Position numbers and translations under genes: made by a program. Below the pieces are notes generated by a model. The model was given only the letters and a program-made list of their open reading frames with translations, searched no databases and was not told where the DNA came from. Below, piece by piece: positions 1 to 8,038 of a stretch of 20,792 nucleotides of DNA (position 1 is its first letter; each line of letters starts with the position of its first letter). The stretch lies in assembly GCA_964655775.1 (NCBI GenBank), contig CAZZNQ010000074.1, positions 1 to 20,792 on the forward strand, in the 5' to 3' direction. The DNA is from CAZZNQ01 sp964655775 (lineage in GTDB: Bacteria > Planctomycetota > Brocadiia > SM23-32).

Positions 1-132
1 GGTCTTGACGTGCGTCGGGACGGGTACCTCGTCACCGGCGACGTCAACATCGTGCACATGAAGCTGCGAGCGCGGTACCGGGTGGAATCGGATCCCGTGA
101 GTGTGCTGGCGTATAAGCTCCAGATGGAATAA
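1..132 (+). pseudogene. 5' fragment of HflK-like SPFH protein, ended by in-frame TAA
   Basis: The frame is open from the window edge and reads GLDVRRDGYLVTGDVNIVHM onward, then stops at TAA 130-132. The segment 'VTGDVNIV...LRARYRV' matches the strand-rich start of the SPFH/band-7 domain of HflK, where a 'TxDxNIV' stretch precedes a 'QYRV' stretch. After the TAA the same frame continues, without a shift, into the next expected part of the domain (PEAILERALKAAAVKVVG). So this is one domain cut by a nonsense codon, not two genes. The N-terminal membrane anchor of the family would lie upstream of the window. The cause could be a real nonsense mutation, readthrough or a sequencing/assembly error; the sequence alone does not decide. 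Confidence 0.7.
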
Positions 133-171
133 CCGGAGGCGATCCTGGAGCGTGCCCTGAAGGCCGCTGCG

Positions 172-753
172 GTGAAGGTGGTCGGCTCGATGGAAGTCAT
201 GCGGGTCATCCAGCGCGAGGAGCTTTTCGACCGTATCGTCGTCGAGCTTCGCGCCCGTCTTGCGGACTTCGAGGACAAGGTGGGCTGTCCCCTTGGCTTG
301 AATGTTGTGCAGGTGGAAGCCATCGAGACGCAGAACGTCAAGAACCCGACCGAGCCTGCACGGGTTCGGGAAGCATTCAACATGGCCCAGATGGCCGCCA
401 GCTACAAGGACCAACTTCGTCGCGAGGGCGAGGGCGAGGCATCCAAGATTGTCAGCGCCGCCGAAGCCGAGGCGGACAGCATACGTGCGGAGGCCCGGGC
501 GGAACAGCGCCGACTGGTGAGTGCCGCCGAGGCCGACGCCGCTGCATTTGCACAGATTCTGCCCATCTACCGTCAGTCCAAGGCCGTCGGGCGCGTGCTG
601 CGGGTCATGTACTACGAGCGCGTCGTCGAGGAGCTGATGACCACTGTCGCGAACGGCTTCGTCATGTATGCCAGCGATGGGCGCGAACTGCGATTGCATC
701 ACACGCCGCGGGTGGTGGAGAGGGCAGAATCCGGAAACAACCAGAACGAATAG
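172..753 (+). CDS. HflK-like SPFH/band-7 protein, C-terminal part downstream of in-frame stop
   Basis: This is the 3' part of an HflK/stomatin-type SPFH protein. In the family, HflK and HflC form a large membrane assembly that restrains the FtsH protease. Visible are the second half of the SPFH domain (residues 1-75, 'LGLNVVQVEAIETQNVKNP...VREAFNMAQMA', like HflK 'GITLLDVNFQ...PPEEVKAAFDDA'), an Ala/Glu/Arg-rich coiled coil (about 78-130), and the HflK-like tail 'FAQILPIYRQSK...RVMYYERVVEELM'. The first start after the TAA at 130-132 is GTG 172, with ATG 190 as alternative; neither has a convincing ribosome site. Conserved domain sequence also lies before both, between 133 and 171. A free-standing product would lack the anchor and half the domain, so it is probably non-functional unless the TAA is an error or is read through. 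It is followed after 28 bp by the P-type ATPase, probably in one operon. Confidence 0.65.
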   Translation: MKVVGSMEVMRVIQREELFDRIVVELRARLADFEDKVGCPLGLNVVQVEAIETQNVKNPTEPARVREAFNMAQMAASYKDQLRREGEGEASKIVSAAEAEADSIRAEARAEQRRLVSAAEADAAAFAQILPIYRQSKAVGRVLRVMYYERVVEELMTTVANGFVMYASDGRELRLHHTPRVVERAESGNNQNE

Positions 754-781
754 AGCGCGGAACCTTTAGGAGATTAAGAAC

Positions 782-2764
782 GTGAGTGACGCGACTATCC
801 ATGACCACGAGCTCGACAGTCATGCGATGTCCCATGAACATGTGGGCTCGGTTCACCTCCGCCTTGTGCTGACGTTCCTGGGCGGCGTGATGATCCTCAA
901 CGCCTACCTGGCGGAACACGTGCTCTTCCCCGACGATCCGGTGATCTCGGGCATAAGTGCGCTGATCGGCGTGATCATATTGGCCACGCCCATCATCATA
1001 GCCGCCATACACGAGATAGCGCAGGGACGCATGCACATGTCCGTGCTGGTGGCCATTGCCATCGTCGCCTCGTGCGTGCTGGAGGATCCGCAGACCGGCG
1101 ACGTCGACTACAAGGTGGGCGGCATCGTAGCATTCTTTATGCTGCTTGCCACGCTCATCGAGCAGCAGACTGCGGCCGGTGCGCGCGAATCGGTGGAGAA
1201 ACTGATGACCCTCACGCCGCCTACCGCGGAGCTGGAAAACGGGAAGGTGGTGCCCGTCTCGGAACTGGAGCCGGGCGACCGGGTGCGCGTGCGTCCGGGC
1301 GACCGTGTGCCGGCCGACGGCGTTATCGCCAGTGGCGACACCACGCTGGACGAGGCCACCATCACCGGTGAATCCGTGCCCGTGGACAAGGCTGAAGGCA
1401 CGGAGGTGTTCGCGGGCACGACCAACCTGACGGGTTCGGTGTCCATAGAAGTTACGCGCGTTGGCGAGGACACCACACTCGGCAAGGTGAAAACGTTGAT
1501 CCTGGAGGCCGAGCAGACCCGCACCCCGATGATGCAGATGATCGACCGGTACGCCGAATGGTACACGCCGGTTGTCCTGATGATCGCCGCTATCGTGTGG
1601 ATATTCACAAAGGAACCCAGCCGCGCGATTGCGGCCATCGTTGTCGCCTGCCCGTGTGCGTTTGTGCTGGCGACTCCCACCGCGATGGTGGCCGGGCTCT
1701 CCGCCGCCGCCCGACTGGGCATTCTTATCAAGCAGGTGGCCCACCTTGAGGCGGCCGGTGACATAACGGCGATGGTCTTCGACAAAACGGGCACACTGAC
1801 CACGGGTGAACTGACCGTCACGCGCATGGTACCCGCAGAGGGCGTGGACGGCGCCGAGCTGCTGCTGATGGCCGCAAGCCTCGAGCAACACTCGCGCCAT
1901 CCCGTTGCGCAGGCCGTCACGCGCATCGCGCGCCGGGCCAACGTTCCCCTGACGGACGTGACGGAGTTCCAGGAGGTCGCCGGGCGCGGCGTAGTGGGCC
2001 AGGTCGGGGAGAGCCAGGTTGCCGTCGGCCGCACGACTTTCCTTGCCGAGCAGGGCGTGGACACCAGCGCGGCGGCGCGCGGCCAGCACCTGGCGGACTC
2101 GGAGGGCATGAGCATGCTCTATGTGGCCCGTGACGGTCGCTTCATCGGGTGGATAGGGCTCGAGGACAGGGCGCGGCCCGAGGCCAAGAAGTCCACGCAG
2201 GAACTGCGCGATTTAGGCGTCAGGCGGCTCAGCATGGTCACAGGCGACCGGTGGACGGTTGCCAAGAAGGTGGCTGGAGAACTGGGCTGCACCGACGTGC
2301 AGGGCGAGTGCCTTCCCGAGCAGAAACTGCGGCTGGTGGAGATGTTGCGCGAGGAGGACCACCTTGTGGCCGTGGTCGGCGACGGAGTCAACGACGCTCC
2401 TGCACTGGCAGCCGGCGATCTGGGCATAGCCATGGGCGCGGCCGGCAGCGATGTCGCGATCAACAGCGCATCCATTGCGCTGATGAGCGACGATCTGGAG
2501 CGGCTGCCGTTCCTGGTGCGGCTCTCGCGCAAGCTGCGGGTGGTGATCATCCAGAACCTGCTCATGGGAGCCGTCTTCGTGCTGGGCGGCCTTCTGCTGA
2601 GCAGCCTCGGCTGGATGCCGCTGATCCTTGCCGCCATCCTGCATAACGTAAGCTCGTTCATCGTGATATTCAACAGCGCCAGGCTCGTGCGTTTCGGCGA
2701 GCACCTTGCACCGCATGCGGCCCTGACGGCCGAGGCGGCCCGTCCGGCGCCTGCCGTTGCATAG
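782..2764 (+). CDS. P1B-type heavy-metal-translocating ATPase
   Basis: A cytoplasmic-membrane pump that exports a transition or heavy metal ion using ATP. All hallmarks of the P1B family are present in its 660 residues: TGES actuator loop (195-198), CPC metal motif in the membrane helix (290-292), phosphorylated Asp in DKTGT (334-338), HP dipeptide of the P1B nucleotide domain (373-374), TGD (487-489) and GDGVND hinge (533-538). There is no N-terminal HMA domain or CxxC; instead the first 25 residues carry six histidines, a possible metal-sensing tail. The last helix has 'HNVSSFIVIFNSARL' (621-635), which fits neither the Cu pumps (MxxSS with preceding YN) nor ZntA-type pumps (Asp) exactly, so the ion is uncertain; Zn/Cd/Co-type is my guess. 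GTG start with TAGGAG nine bases upstream. It lies in an operon between an SPFH protein and an ABC transporter. Confidence 0.95.
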   Translation: MSDATIHDHELDSHAMSHEHVGSVHLRLVLTFLGGVMILNAYLAEHVLFPDDPVISGISALIGVIILATPIIIAAIHEIAQGRMHMSVLVAIAIVASCVLEDPQTGDVDYKVGGIVAFFMLLATLIEQQTAAGARESVEKLMTLTPPTAELENGKVVPVSELEPGDRVRVRPGDRVPADGVIASGDTTLDEATITGESVPVDKAEGTEVFAGTTNLTGSVSIEVTRVGEDTTLGKVKTLILEAEQTRTPMMQMIDRYAEWYTPVVLMIAAIVWIFTKEPSRAIAAIVVACPCAFVLATPTAMVAGLSAAARLGILIKQVAHLEAAGDITAMVFDKTGTLTTGELTVTRMVPAEGVDGAELLLMAASLEQHSRHPVAQAVTRIARRANVPLTDVTEFQEVAGRGVVGQVGESQVAVGRTTFLAEQGVDTSAAARGQHLADSEGMSMLYVARDGRFIGWIGLEDRARPEAKKSTQELRDLGVRRLSMVTGDRWTVAKKVAGELGCTDVQGECLPEQKLRLVEMLREEDHLVAVVGDGVNDAPALAAGDLGIAMGAAGSDVAINSASIALMSDDLERLPFLVRLSRKLRVVIIQNLLMGAVFVLGGLLLSSLGWMPLILAAILHNVSSFIVIFNSARLVRFGEHLAPHAALTAEAARPAPAVA

Positions 2765-2777
2765 AGGGGTGTGATTC

Positions 2778-3989
2778 ATGCCAAGAACAGACGAAGTCGT
2801 TCTGGACGTCATCCAACTCACCAAAGTGTTCCGGGACTTCTGGAACCGGGAGAGCGTCCGTGCAGTGGACCAACTGGACTTCCAGGTGAAGTCCGGCCAG
2901 GTCTTCGGCCTGCTGGGGCCGAACGGCTCCGGCAAGACCACCACGGTGCGCATGATCCTGGGGTTGCTTTTCCCCACGCAGGGGGCCGTGCGATTGTTCA
3001 ACCGAAGTCCGCGGAACGTGGAAGTCAAGAAGCGCATAGGCTACATGCCGGAGGAGTCGCACCTGTACGGCTACCTGAATGCCGAGGAGACGCTGGATTT
3101 TTTCGGCCGCATCTTCCGTCTGCCAAGGGCCGAAAGGCACCGTCGGCGCGACGCGCTGATCGACATGGTCGGCCTGCGTCGGGCACGCAAGCGGCCCATA
3201 GGGCAGTACTCCAAGGGCATGGCCCGCCGCATTGGCCTGGCCCAGGCGCTCATCAACGACCCGGATTTCCTCATTTTGGATGAGCCGACCACCGGCCTGG
3301 ACCCCATAGGAACCCGCGAGATGAAGGACTTGATCCTTACGCTCCGGGATCGCGGTAAGACGATCCTGCTCTGCAGCCACCTGCTCGCCGACGTGCAGGA
3401 GATCTGCGACAGGATATGTATCCTGTACGGCGGCAAACGGCGACAGGAGGGCGCTGTGAACGACCTGCTCACCGCGCGCGAAGTCACGCAGATCAAAGTG
3501 CCGCACCTGGAAGGGGCGGACCTGGAGCGCGTGATGGCCAGCATTCGGGAAACTTTGGGCGATCGCACACCCATCGAGGTGAGTGCGCCCAAGCGCCGGC
3601 TGGAGGAGTTCTTCCTGAATGTGGTCGAGGAGGCTCGCAGGGAGAGAATCGCAACCGCCGGAGCCGAGCATGGCACCGTGGCCGCCTCCTTTCTCGGTGC
3701 CGAGGAAGCTTCAGAAAGCCTGATCGAGGACCTGCTCGCCGCCGGGCAGTCTGAAGAGGGTGGGGAGGAGATTCCGGACGTGCAGCCGGAGACGGCGATG
3801 AAAGTGGATACGGACGAGGAACTGATAAGCGACTTGCTTGGGAGCGACGAGGATGCCGGCGAGCAAGCGGAAGCCGGCGAACCTGCGGCGGCGATCAAGG
3901 CCGACGAGCCGGTGCGGCGTGACGTGCTGGACGAACTGATGGCGGCGGAGTCCGAGGAAGAGGAGGCCGATGAAGACAAGGCTTCTTAA
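2778..3989 (+). CDS. ABC transporter ATP-binding protein with acidic C-terminal tail
   Basis: The ATP-hydrolysing subunit of an ABC-2-type exporter. It shows Walker A GPNGSGKTT (47-55), signature YSKGM (144-148), Walker B FLILDEP (164-170) followed by the D-loop, and the H-loop His201. The ATPase core ends near residue 225 and a short regulatory-like region follows to about 290. Residues 304-403 form an unusual Ala/Glu/Asp-rich, probably disordered tail with three copies of a hydrophobic motif: SLIEDLL (314-320), ELISDLL (348-354) and DVLDELM (382-388). Family members are usually 230-320 residues, so the tail is an addition. The ATG start has GAGGGG nearby, 13 bp after the P-type ATPase. The 3' end overlaps the permease gene by 20 bp, so the two are almost certainly translated together and work as one transporter. 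The substrate cannot be read from the sequence. Confidence 0.92.
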   Translation: MPRTDEVVLDVIQLTKVFRDFWNRESVRAVDQLDFQVKSGQVFGLLGPNGSGKTTTVRMILGLLFPTQGAVRLFNRSPRNVEVKKRIGYMPEESHLYGYLNAEETLDFFGRIFRLPRAERHRRRDALIDMVGLRRARKRPIGQYSKGMARRIGLAQALINDPDFLILDEPTTGLDPIGTREMKDLILTLRDRGKTILLCSHLLADVQEICDRICILYGGKRRQEGAVNDLLTAREVTQIKVPHLEGADLERVMASIRETLGDRTPIEVSAPKRRLEEFFLNVVEEARRERIATAGAEHGTVAASFLGAEEASESLIEDLLAAGQSEEGGEEIPDVQPETAMKVDTDEELISDLLGSDEDAGEQAEAGEPAAAIKADEPVRRDVLDELMAAESEEEEADEDKAS

Positions 3990-5661
3990 TGCCTGGCGTT
4001 GGTTCATCTCGCGACTGCCGGAGGTGCTGCTGGTTCTGTTCCTGCTGTCGTTCGTGCCGCTGATTGTCATGGTGGCCAGGCAGATTGCACTGGCGGCGAT
4101 TGCGCTGGTGGCCAGCCCGGCGGGTTTCTTCCAGACTGTGGGCAAGCATCCGTGGCAGTCTTTGGCAGCCGTGGTGTGCGTCGTGGGGGTGACGGCCCTG
4201 GTGGTTGTGCTCTGGCGCAACTGGTCATTCGTGTGGGCCGTGGCCCGCAAGATGATTCTGGAGGCGATCCACCGCAAGGTGGTCATGATCCTTTTGCTGT
4301 TCTTCGTGGTGCTGATGCCGTCGCTGCCGTTCATCCTCAAGACCGAGGGTAGCCTGAAGAGCCAGGTGCAGATCGTGCTGCTCTACTCGTTGGTTCTCAG
4401 CATGTTTCTGCTGGCCCTGATGGCCATCTTCGTTTCCACCGCCAGCATCTGCTCGGAGGTGGAACGCAAGCACGTGCACATCACGGATACTAAGCCGCTG
4501 CGTCGCTGGCAGTTTCTGCTGGGCAAGTGGCTGGGGGTGGTCATCATGTGCGCCGCCGTGCTTTACTCGATGGGCGCCGGCGGCTACTTTCTGGTGCTGG
4601 GCCTGATTGACGCTCCCGATTACTCGGAGATGACCGCCGGCGAAGTGGGCGAGGCACGCAGCGCGAGAGAGCAGGTCTTCAACGAGGTGCTGGTTGGCCG
4701 CAAGGCCGTTACAGCCCCGCTGCCCGATGTCAGTGAGGAGATCGACGCCGAGGTCGAGCGGCTGCGTGAGCTGGGCAAACTCAGCCCCTATGTCTATAGC
4801 TTCCGGCAGACCATGCGCCAGCAGATCCTGAGCCAGTACCTGTCCGTGCCTCCGGGCGGATCGCAGCGTTGGGATTTCGCCGGACTGGAGCCGCGCGAGG
4901 ATGAGTTCCTGCAAGTCCGTTTCAGGGGCTACTATCAGGGCGGCGAAGGCATCTACGGGCGATGGTCCGTCGGGCGTGTCGAGCAGCCGTCTGAACAGTC
5001 AGGCGAAGAGGATTCTCAGGAGAGGTTGGTGCGCGTCTGGGGGCCCGTCTACGCACCCCAGGGAGGCTGGAGAAACAACACGGCGCACGAGCTTATGATC
5101 CCCGCCGAGCTGCTGAGCCCGGAGGGTACGCTGACGCTGATCTATGAGAACGTAGACCCCCGCCTGCGTTTGAGCCATTCGGTCATCTTCGACATCAAGC
5201 ATCCTGTAGAAGTGCTCCAGAGACAGCAGGGCTTTCTACCGAACTACTACAGGGCCTTGCTGATAATCCTGGTCCACATTGCGTTGCTGGCCGCTCTCGG
5301 GCTGACGGCCGGCGCTTTGTTCAGTTTCCCCGTTGCGGCGCTTGTAGTGTCCTGTCTCTTTGTGGGCGGGCTGATCGGGCCATGGTTCGGTCAGTTCGTG
5401 CAGCCGGACATATACAAGCCGCTGACAAGCACGTCCCAGAACCTTGACATCGCCTGGCGTATGTTCGCAAGGATCATTCTGTCGTTCATGCCCAACTTCG
5501 GCAGCTATAGCCCGATGGGCAGTGTAGTCGGCGGCAGGATGGTGACCTGGGGCCAGGTGTCGGCCGCGGGTGCCGTCCTGCTCTTGGTGAAAGGTGGGGT
5601 CGCACTGCTGCTGGGCATGTACTTCTACACCCGGCGCGAACTCGCGCGAATAATCGTCTGA
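3970..5661 (+). CDS. ABC-2-type transporter permease with large extracytoplasmic domain
   Basis: The membrane subunit expected to pair with the ATPase encoded just upstream, whose gene it overlaps by 20 bp. Hydrophobic helices are visible at about 17-50, 63-82, 104-123, 133-158 and 184-212. A long soluble stretch of about 210 residues (roughly 214-425) follows, then several more helices run to the C-terminus. The segment after the fourth helix, 'SICSEVERKHVHITDTKPL' then 'RWQFLLGKWLG', is typical of ABC-2/NatB-like permeases, in which a conserved E-R precedes 'P(L/V)xRxxFLLGK'. The soluble insert contains beta-rich stretches and no motif I recognise. At 563 residues it is larger than ordinary ABC-2 permeases because of this insert. 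Proposed role: export or processing of an unknown substrate across the cytoplasmic membrane. Confidence 0.85.
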   Translation: MKTRLLNAWRWFISRLPEVLLVLFLLSFVPLIVMVARQIALAAIALVASPAGFFQTVGKHPWQSLAAVVCVVGVTALVVVLWRNWSFVWAVARKMILEAIHRKVVMILLLFFVVLMPSLPFILKTEGSLKSQVQIVLLYSLVLSMFLLALMAIFVSTASICSEVERKHVHITDTKPLRRWQFLLGKWLGVVIMCAAVLYSMGAGGYFLVLGLIDAPDYSEMTAGEVGEARSAREQVFNEVLVGRKAVTAPLPDVSEEIDAEVERLRELGKLSPYVYSFRQTMRQQILSQYLSVPPGGSQRWDFAGLEPREDEFLQVRFRGYYQGGEGIYGRWSVGRVEQPSEQSGEEDSQERLVRVWGPVYAPQGGWRNNTAHELMIPAELLSPEGTLTLIYENVDPRLRLSHSVIFDIKHPVEVLQRQQGFLPNYYRALLIILVHIALLAALGLTAGALFSFPVAALVVSCLFVGGLIGPWFGQFVQPDIYKPLTSTSQNLDIAWRMFARIILSFMPNFGSYSPMGSVVGGRMVTWGQVSAAGAVLLLVKGGVALLLGMYFYTRRELARIIV

Positions 5662-5678
5662 GTGGGATCACATAGATC

Positions 5679-7448
5679 ATGGGTACGCGACTGAAAAGAA
5701 CGCTGCTTCTCATCATGACGCTCGCCCTGCTGTTTGCGGCGGGCGCGAACATCGCCCCGCTGCAGGAACTGCGCCAGCGGTATGACCTGAGCAGCGAACC
5801 GGAGAAAGGCATAAGCCCCCAGGTTGCGCTTGCCACTCAGGTGCTGGGATGGGGGCGCGGCATCATCATTGACGTGCTCTGGATCCGGATGGAGGCCCTG
5901 AAGAACGCCGACAAGTACTTCGAGCTTGTCCAACTGGCTGACTGGGCGTGCAAGCTCGCCCCACGCTTCCCGAAGGTGTGGGATTTCCAGGCGTGGAACC
6001 TGGCCTATAACGTCAGTTGCAGGGTCGACTATCTGCTGGACCGTTGGGACTGGGTGTGGAGCGGCATCAGCCTGCTTCGCGACCGGGGCATCGTTGAGAA
6101 CCCGAATGCCTGGGAACTCTACGAGAGCTTAAGCTGGATGATCATGCACAAGATCGGGCAACAGGACGACAACGCGCACTTTTTCTACAAGCAGCAGTTC
6201 GCCCTGGACGTACACAGCGCTCTGGGCGGATCAGGCGAGAGAAGCATCCTGAAGGCGCTGGCTCAGATGCCCGACGAGCGGAGCGTTCTGTTAGCGGACC
6301 CCGAGGTGTCGGCCATCGTTCAGCCTTGCTCCGAGATGGGCTTCGATGTGATTGACAGCTTCTTCGACCTGCTTGCCAGGAGGCAGGCCGTTCCGAGCGG
6401 CGTGGTCGAGATTGTGGAGCGGCCGGCCAATGCGAAGGGCATGGCCAAGATTGAGGCATTTGTGCGCAGACGCAGGATCAAGCGTGAATTCGGTCTTGAT
6501 CCTCAGATCATGCTTGAACTGATGGACGAATACGGCGACTTCGACTGGCGCAGCCCATACCCGTACGCGCTCTATTGGGCCGAGATCGGTGCCCGGCGCC
6601 TGGCGGAATTCCAGGAGCGCTATGAGGAGAAGGCGGAGCAATACGGCCTGAGAACCACCAAACAGAGCGACACCCACGGTCAGCAGGGGCTCTACGAGTG
6701 GCACGAGGTCCAGTTCATACGCCTGATCTATATGGCTCTGCAGAGCCAGGTCATGCACGGTCGCATTCTCTACAACACGCGCGGCGAGCTGGTCGCCGAC
6801 ATGGGAACCGACTATCGTTTCGCCGACAAGACAATGGAAGTTTTCGAGGAGGCCTCCGGGGAGTTCCGGGAGCGATTCGAGAATGGTGTCGAGCAAGGAT
6901 ACGAGTATTTCCTGCGACGAGGAATCATCGAGTTCTACTTCATGGGAGACACGGACAAGTCCCAGCGGTACTACGCCACGCTTTCCAAGCGTTTCCCCGA
7001 TGAGACCTACGGCAAGAACTATGGCGAGTACATCGAGTGGGCTCTCGACGACTACATGAGCGCGATGACGTTCAGTGACGTGCGTCGGCTGCTGCGGGGC
7101 TATTCGTACAACTACTACATATGCATCGGCTCCAATGCCGATGCGAAGGCCGAGGCGCTTGAGGGCGAGGCTAAAGCGATCGCGAAGCACTACAACGATG
7201 ATGCCACGCAGTTGCGCGAGATGGTGCGCTATGAAGAGATCAAGAACTCGGCCCTCACGGACATCCTGTCCGGTGTGGTGGCCGTGGCGCCCGATGTCCT
7301 TGCCAACTTAAAGGCCCGGCTGAACGAAATCCAGCCCGGTGTAGTCGACCTAATCCTCGAGAACCTGCGCAAGTCCGGCAAGCTGCCGCCTGAGCGCGAG
7401 AAGATCGATGAGGATCTGCTCCACGATACGCCGCGCCCCAGTCGGTAA
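5679..7448 (+). CDS. membrane-anchored helical-repeat protein, function unknown
   Basis: I do not recognise a characterised family. Residues 7-24 form one hydrophobic segment after basic residues, which fits a signal anchor or an uncleaved signal peptide; there is no lipobox Cys. The remaining ~560 residues are mostly helical and aromatic-rich, with TPR-like stretches at about 74-113 ('NADKYFELVQLADWACKLAP...AWNLAYN') and 413-440 ('GIIEFYFMGDTDKSQRYYATL...RFP'). A distinctive 'DFDWRSPYPYALYWA' stretch is at 287-301. The protein would face the outside of the cytoplasmic membrane. It starts 17 bp after the permease and is probably the last gene of the SPFH/ATPase/ABC operon, so an accessory or scaffold role for the ABC transporter is plausible but inferred only from position. 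The gene ends 38 bp before a convergent gene, with no clear hairpin terminator between them. Confidence 0.75.
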   Translation: MGTRLKRTLLLIMTLALLFAAGANIAPLQELRQRYDLSSEPEKGISPQVALATQVLGWGRGIIIDVLWIRMEALKNADKYFELVQLADWACKLAPRFPKVWDFQAWNLAYNVSCRVDYLLDRWDWVWSGISLLRDRGIVENPNAWELYESLSWMIMHKIGQQDDNAHFFYKQQFALDVHSALGGSGERSILKALAQMPDERSVLLADPEVSAIVQPCSEMGFDVIDSFFDLLARRQAVPSGVVEIVERPANAKGMAKIEAFVRRRRIKREFGLDPQIMLELMDEYGDFDWRSPYPYALYWAEIGARRLAEFQERYEEKAEQYGLRTTKQSDTHGQQGLYEWHEVQFIRLIYMALQSQVMHGRILYNTRGELVADMGTDYRFADKTMEVFEEASGEFRERFENGVEQGYEYFLRRGIIEFYFMGDTDKSQRYYATLSKRFPDETYGKNYGEYIEWALDDYMSAMTFSDVRRLLRGYSYNYYICIGSNADAKAEALEGEAKAIAKHYNDDATQLREMVRYEEIKNSALTDILSGVVAVAPDVLANLKARLNEIQPGVVDLILENLRKSGKLPPEREKIDEDLLHDTPRPSR

Positions 7449-7486
7449 GCGGAGACGACTGCGGGGGCGTTCCTCCGACCGGCCTC

Positions 7487-8038
7487 CTATGACTGCCGCT
7501 CGCGGCGAAGGATGACATCCGCCGCCGCGGATAGGTCCGCAGTTCTGGCATCCGCACGCGTCGGAACCGGCGACCCGACGAGAATGCTGAAGCACCCCGC
7601 CATGCGGCCCGCCTCAACGTCGCGTTCGGAATCCCCGACCATGTAGGATCGACCGAGGTCCGCGTCCCACTCCTTCGCTGCCCGATGCAGCATGCCGGGC
7701 TTCGGCTTCCGGCATTCGCACTCGACGGCATAGCCCATTACCGAGCCCTCGGGAAAATGGGGGCAGTGGTAGAACGCGTCGATCTCGGCTCCCAGGGGGC
7801 GCAGGCGAGAGTTCAGTTCCCCGTGGATTTCCTTGAGCCGGGCCTCGGTTAGCCACCCCCGCGCTATCGCGCTCTGGTTGGTCACCACCAGCAGCAGGAA
7901 TCCGGCGTCTCGCAGGCGCCGGAGCGCTTCCGGCGCTCCGGGCATCAGGCGGATCTCATCCGGGCTGGTGAGGTAGTCGGCGTCGTAGATGATCGTCCCG
8001 TCCCGGTCGAGGAACACGGCTCTCCTCCCGTTGCTCAC
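7487..8038 (-). CDS. gmhB: D-glycero-D-manno-heptose 1,7-bisphosphate 7-phosphatase-like HAD phosphatase
   Basis: GmhB removes the 7-phosphate of heptose bisphosphate in ADP-heptose synthesis for LPS core or glycoprotein sugars. The HAD motifs are complete: FLDRDGT (nucleophile Asp11, acid/base Asp13), VTNQS (Thr53), Lys111 in CRKPKPG, and MVGDSERD (Asp136). The GmhB/HisB-N zinc loop is also complete: C92-x-H94 and C107-x-C109, in 'CPHFPEGS...CECRKPKPGM'. With the start used here the length is 183 residues, normal for GmhB. I chose GTG 8038 because it overlaps the upstream stop as GTGA (translational coupling) and the family begins just before the DxD motif. The longest open frame would add 15 unconserved residues lying inside the upstream gene. 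HisB-type histidinol phosphatase is less likely because no histidine genes are nearby. Confidence 0.9.
   Translation of the reverse strand: MSNGRRAVFLDRDGTIIYDADYLTSPDEIRLMPGAPEALRRLRDAGFLLLVVTNQSAIARGWLTEARLKEIHGELNSRLRPLGAEIDAFYHCPHFPEGSVMGYAVECECRKPKPGMLHRAAKEWDADLGRSYMVGDSERDVEAGRMAGCFSILVGSPVPTRADARTADLSAAADVILRRERQS

Noticed and set aside
662..2089. 475-codon open frame on the minus strand opposite the P-type ATPase
   Set aside because: It is antisense to a gene with every P1B motif. Its His/Arg/Gly-rich translation has no domain and is the kind of shadow frame expected in GC-rich DNA.
7449..7486. possible bidirectional terminator between convergent genes
   Set aside because: Only a 5-bp CGGAG/CTCCG pairing with a long loop and no T-run.
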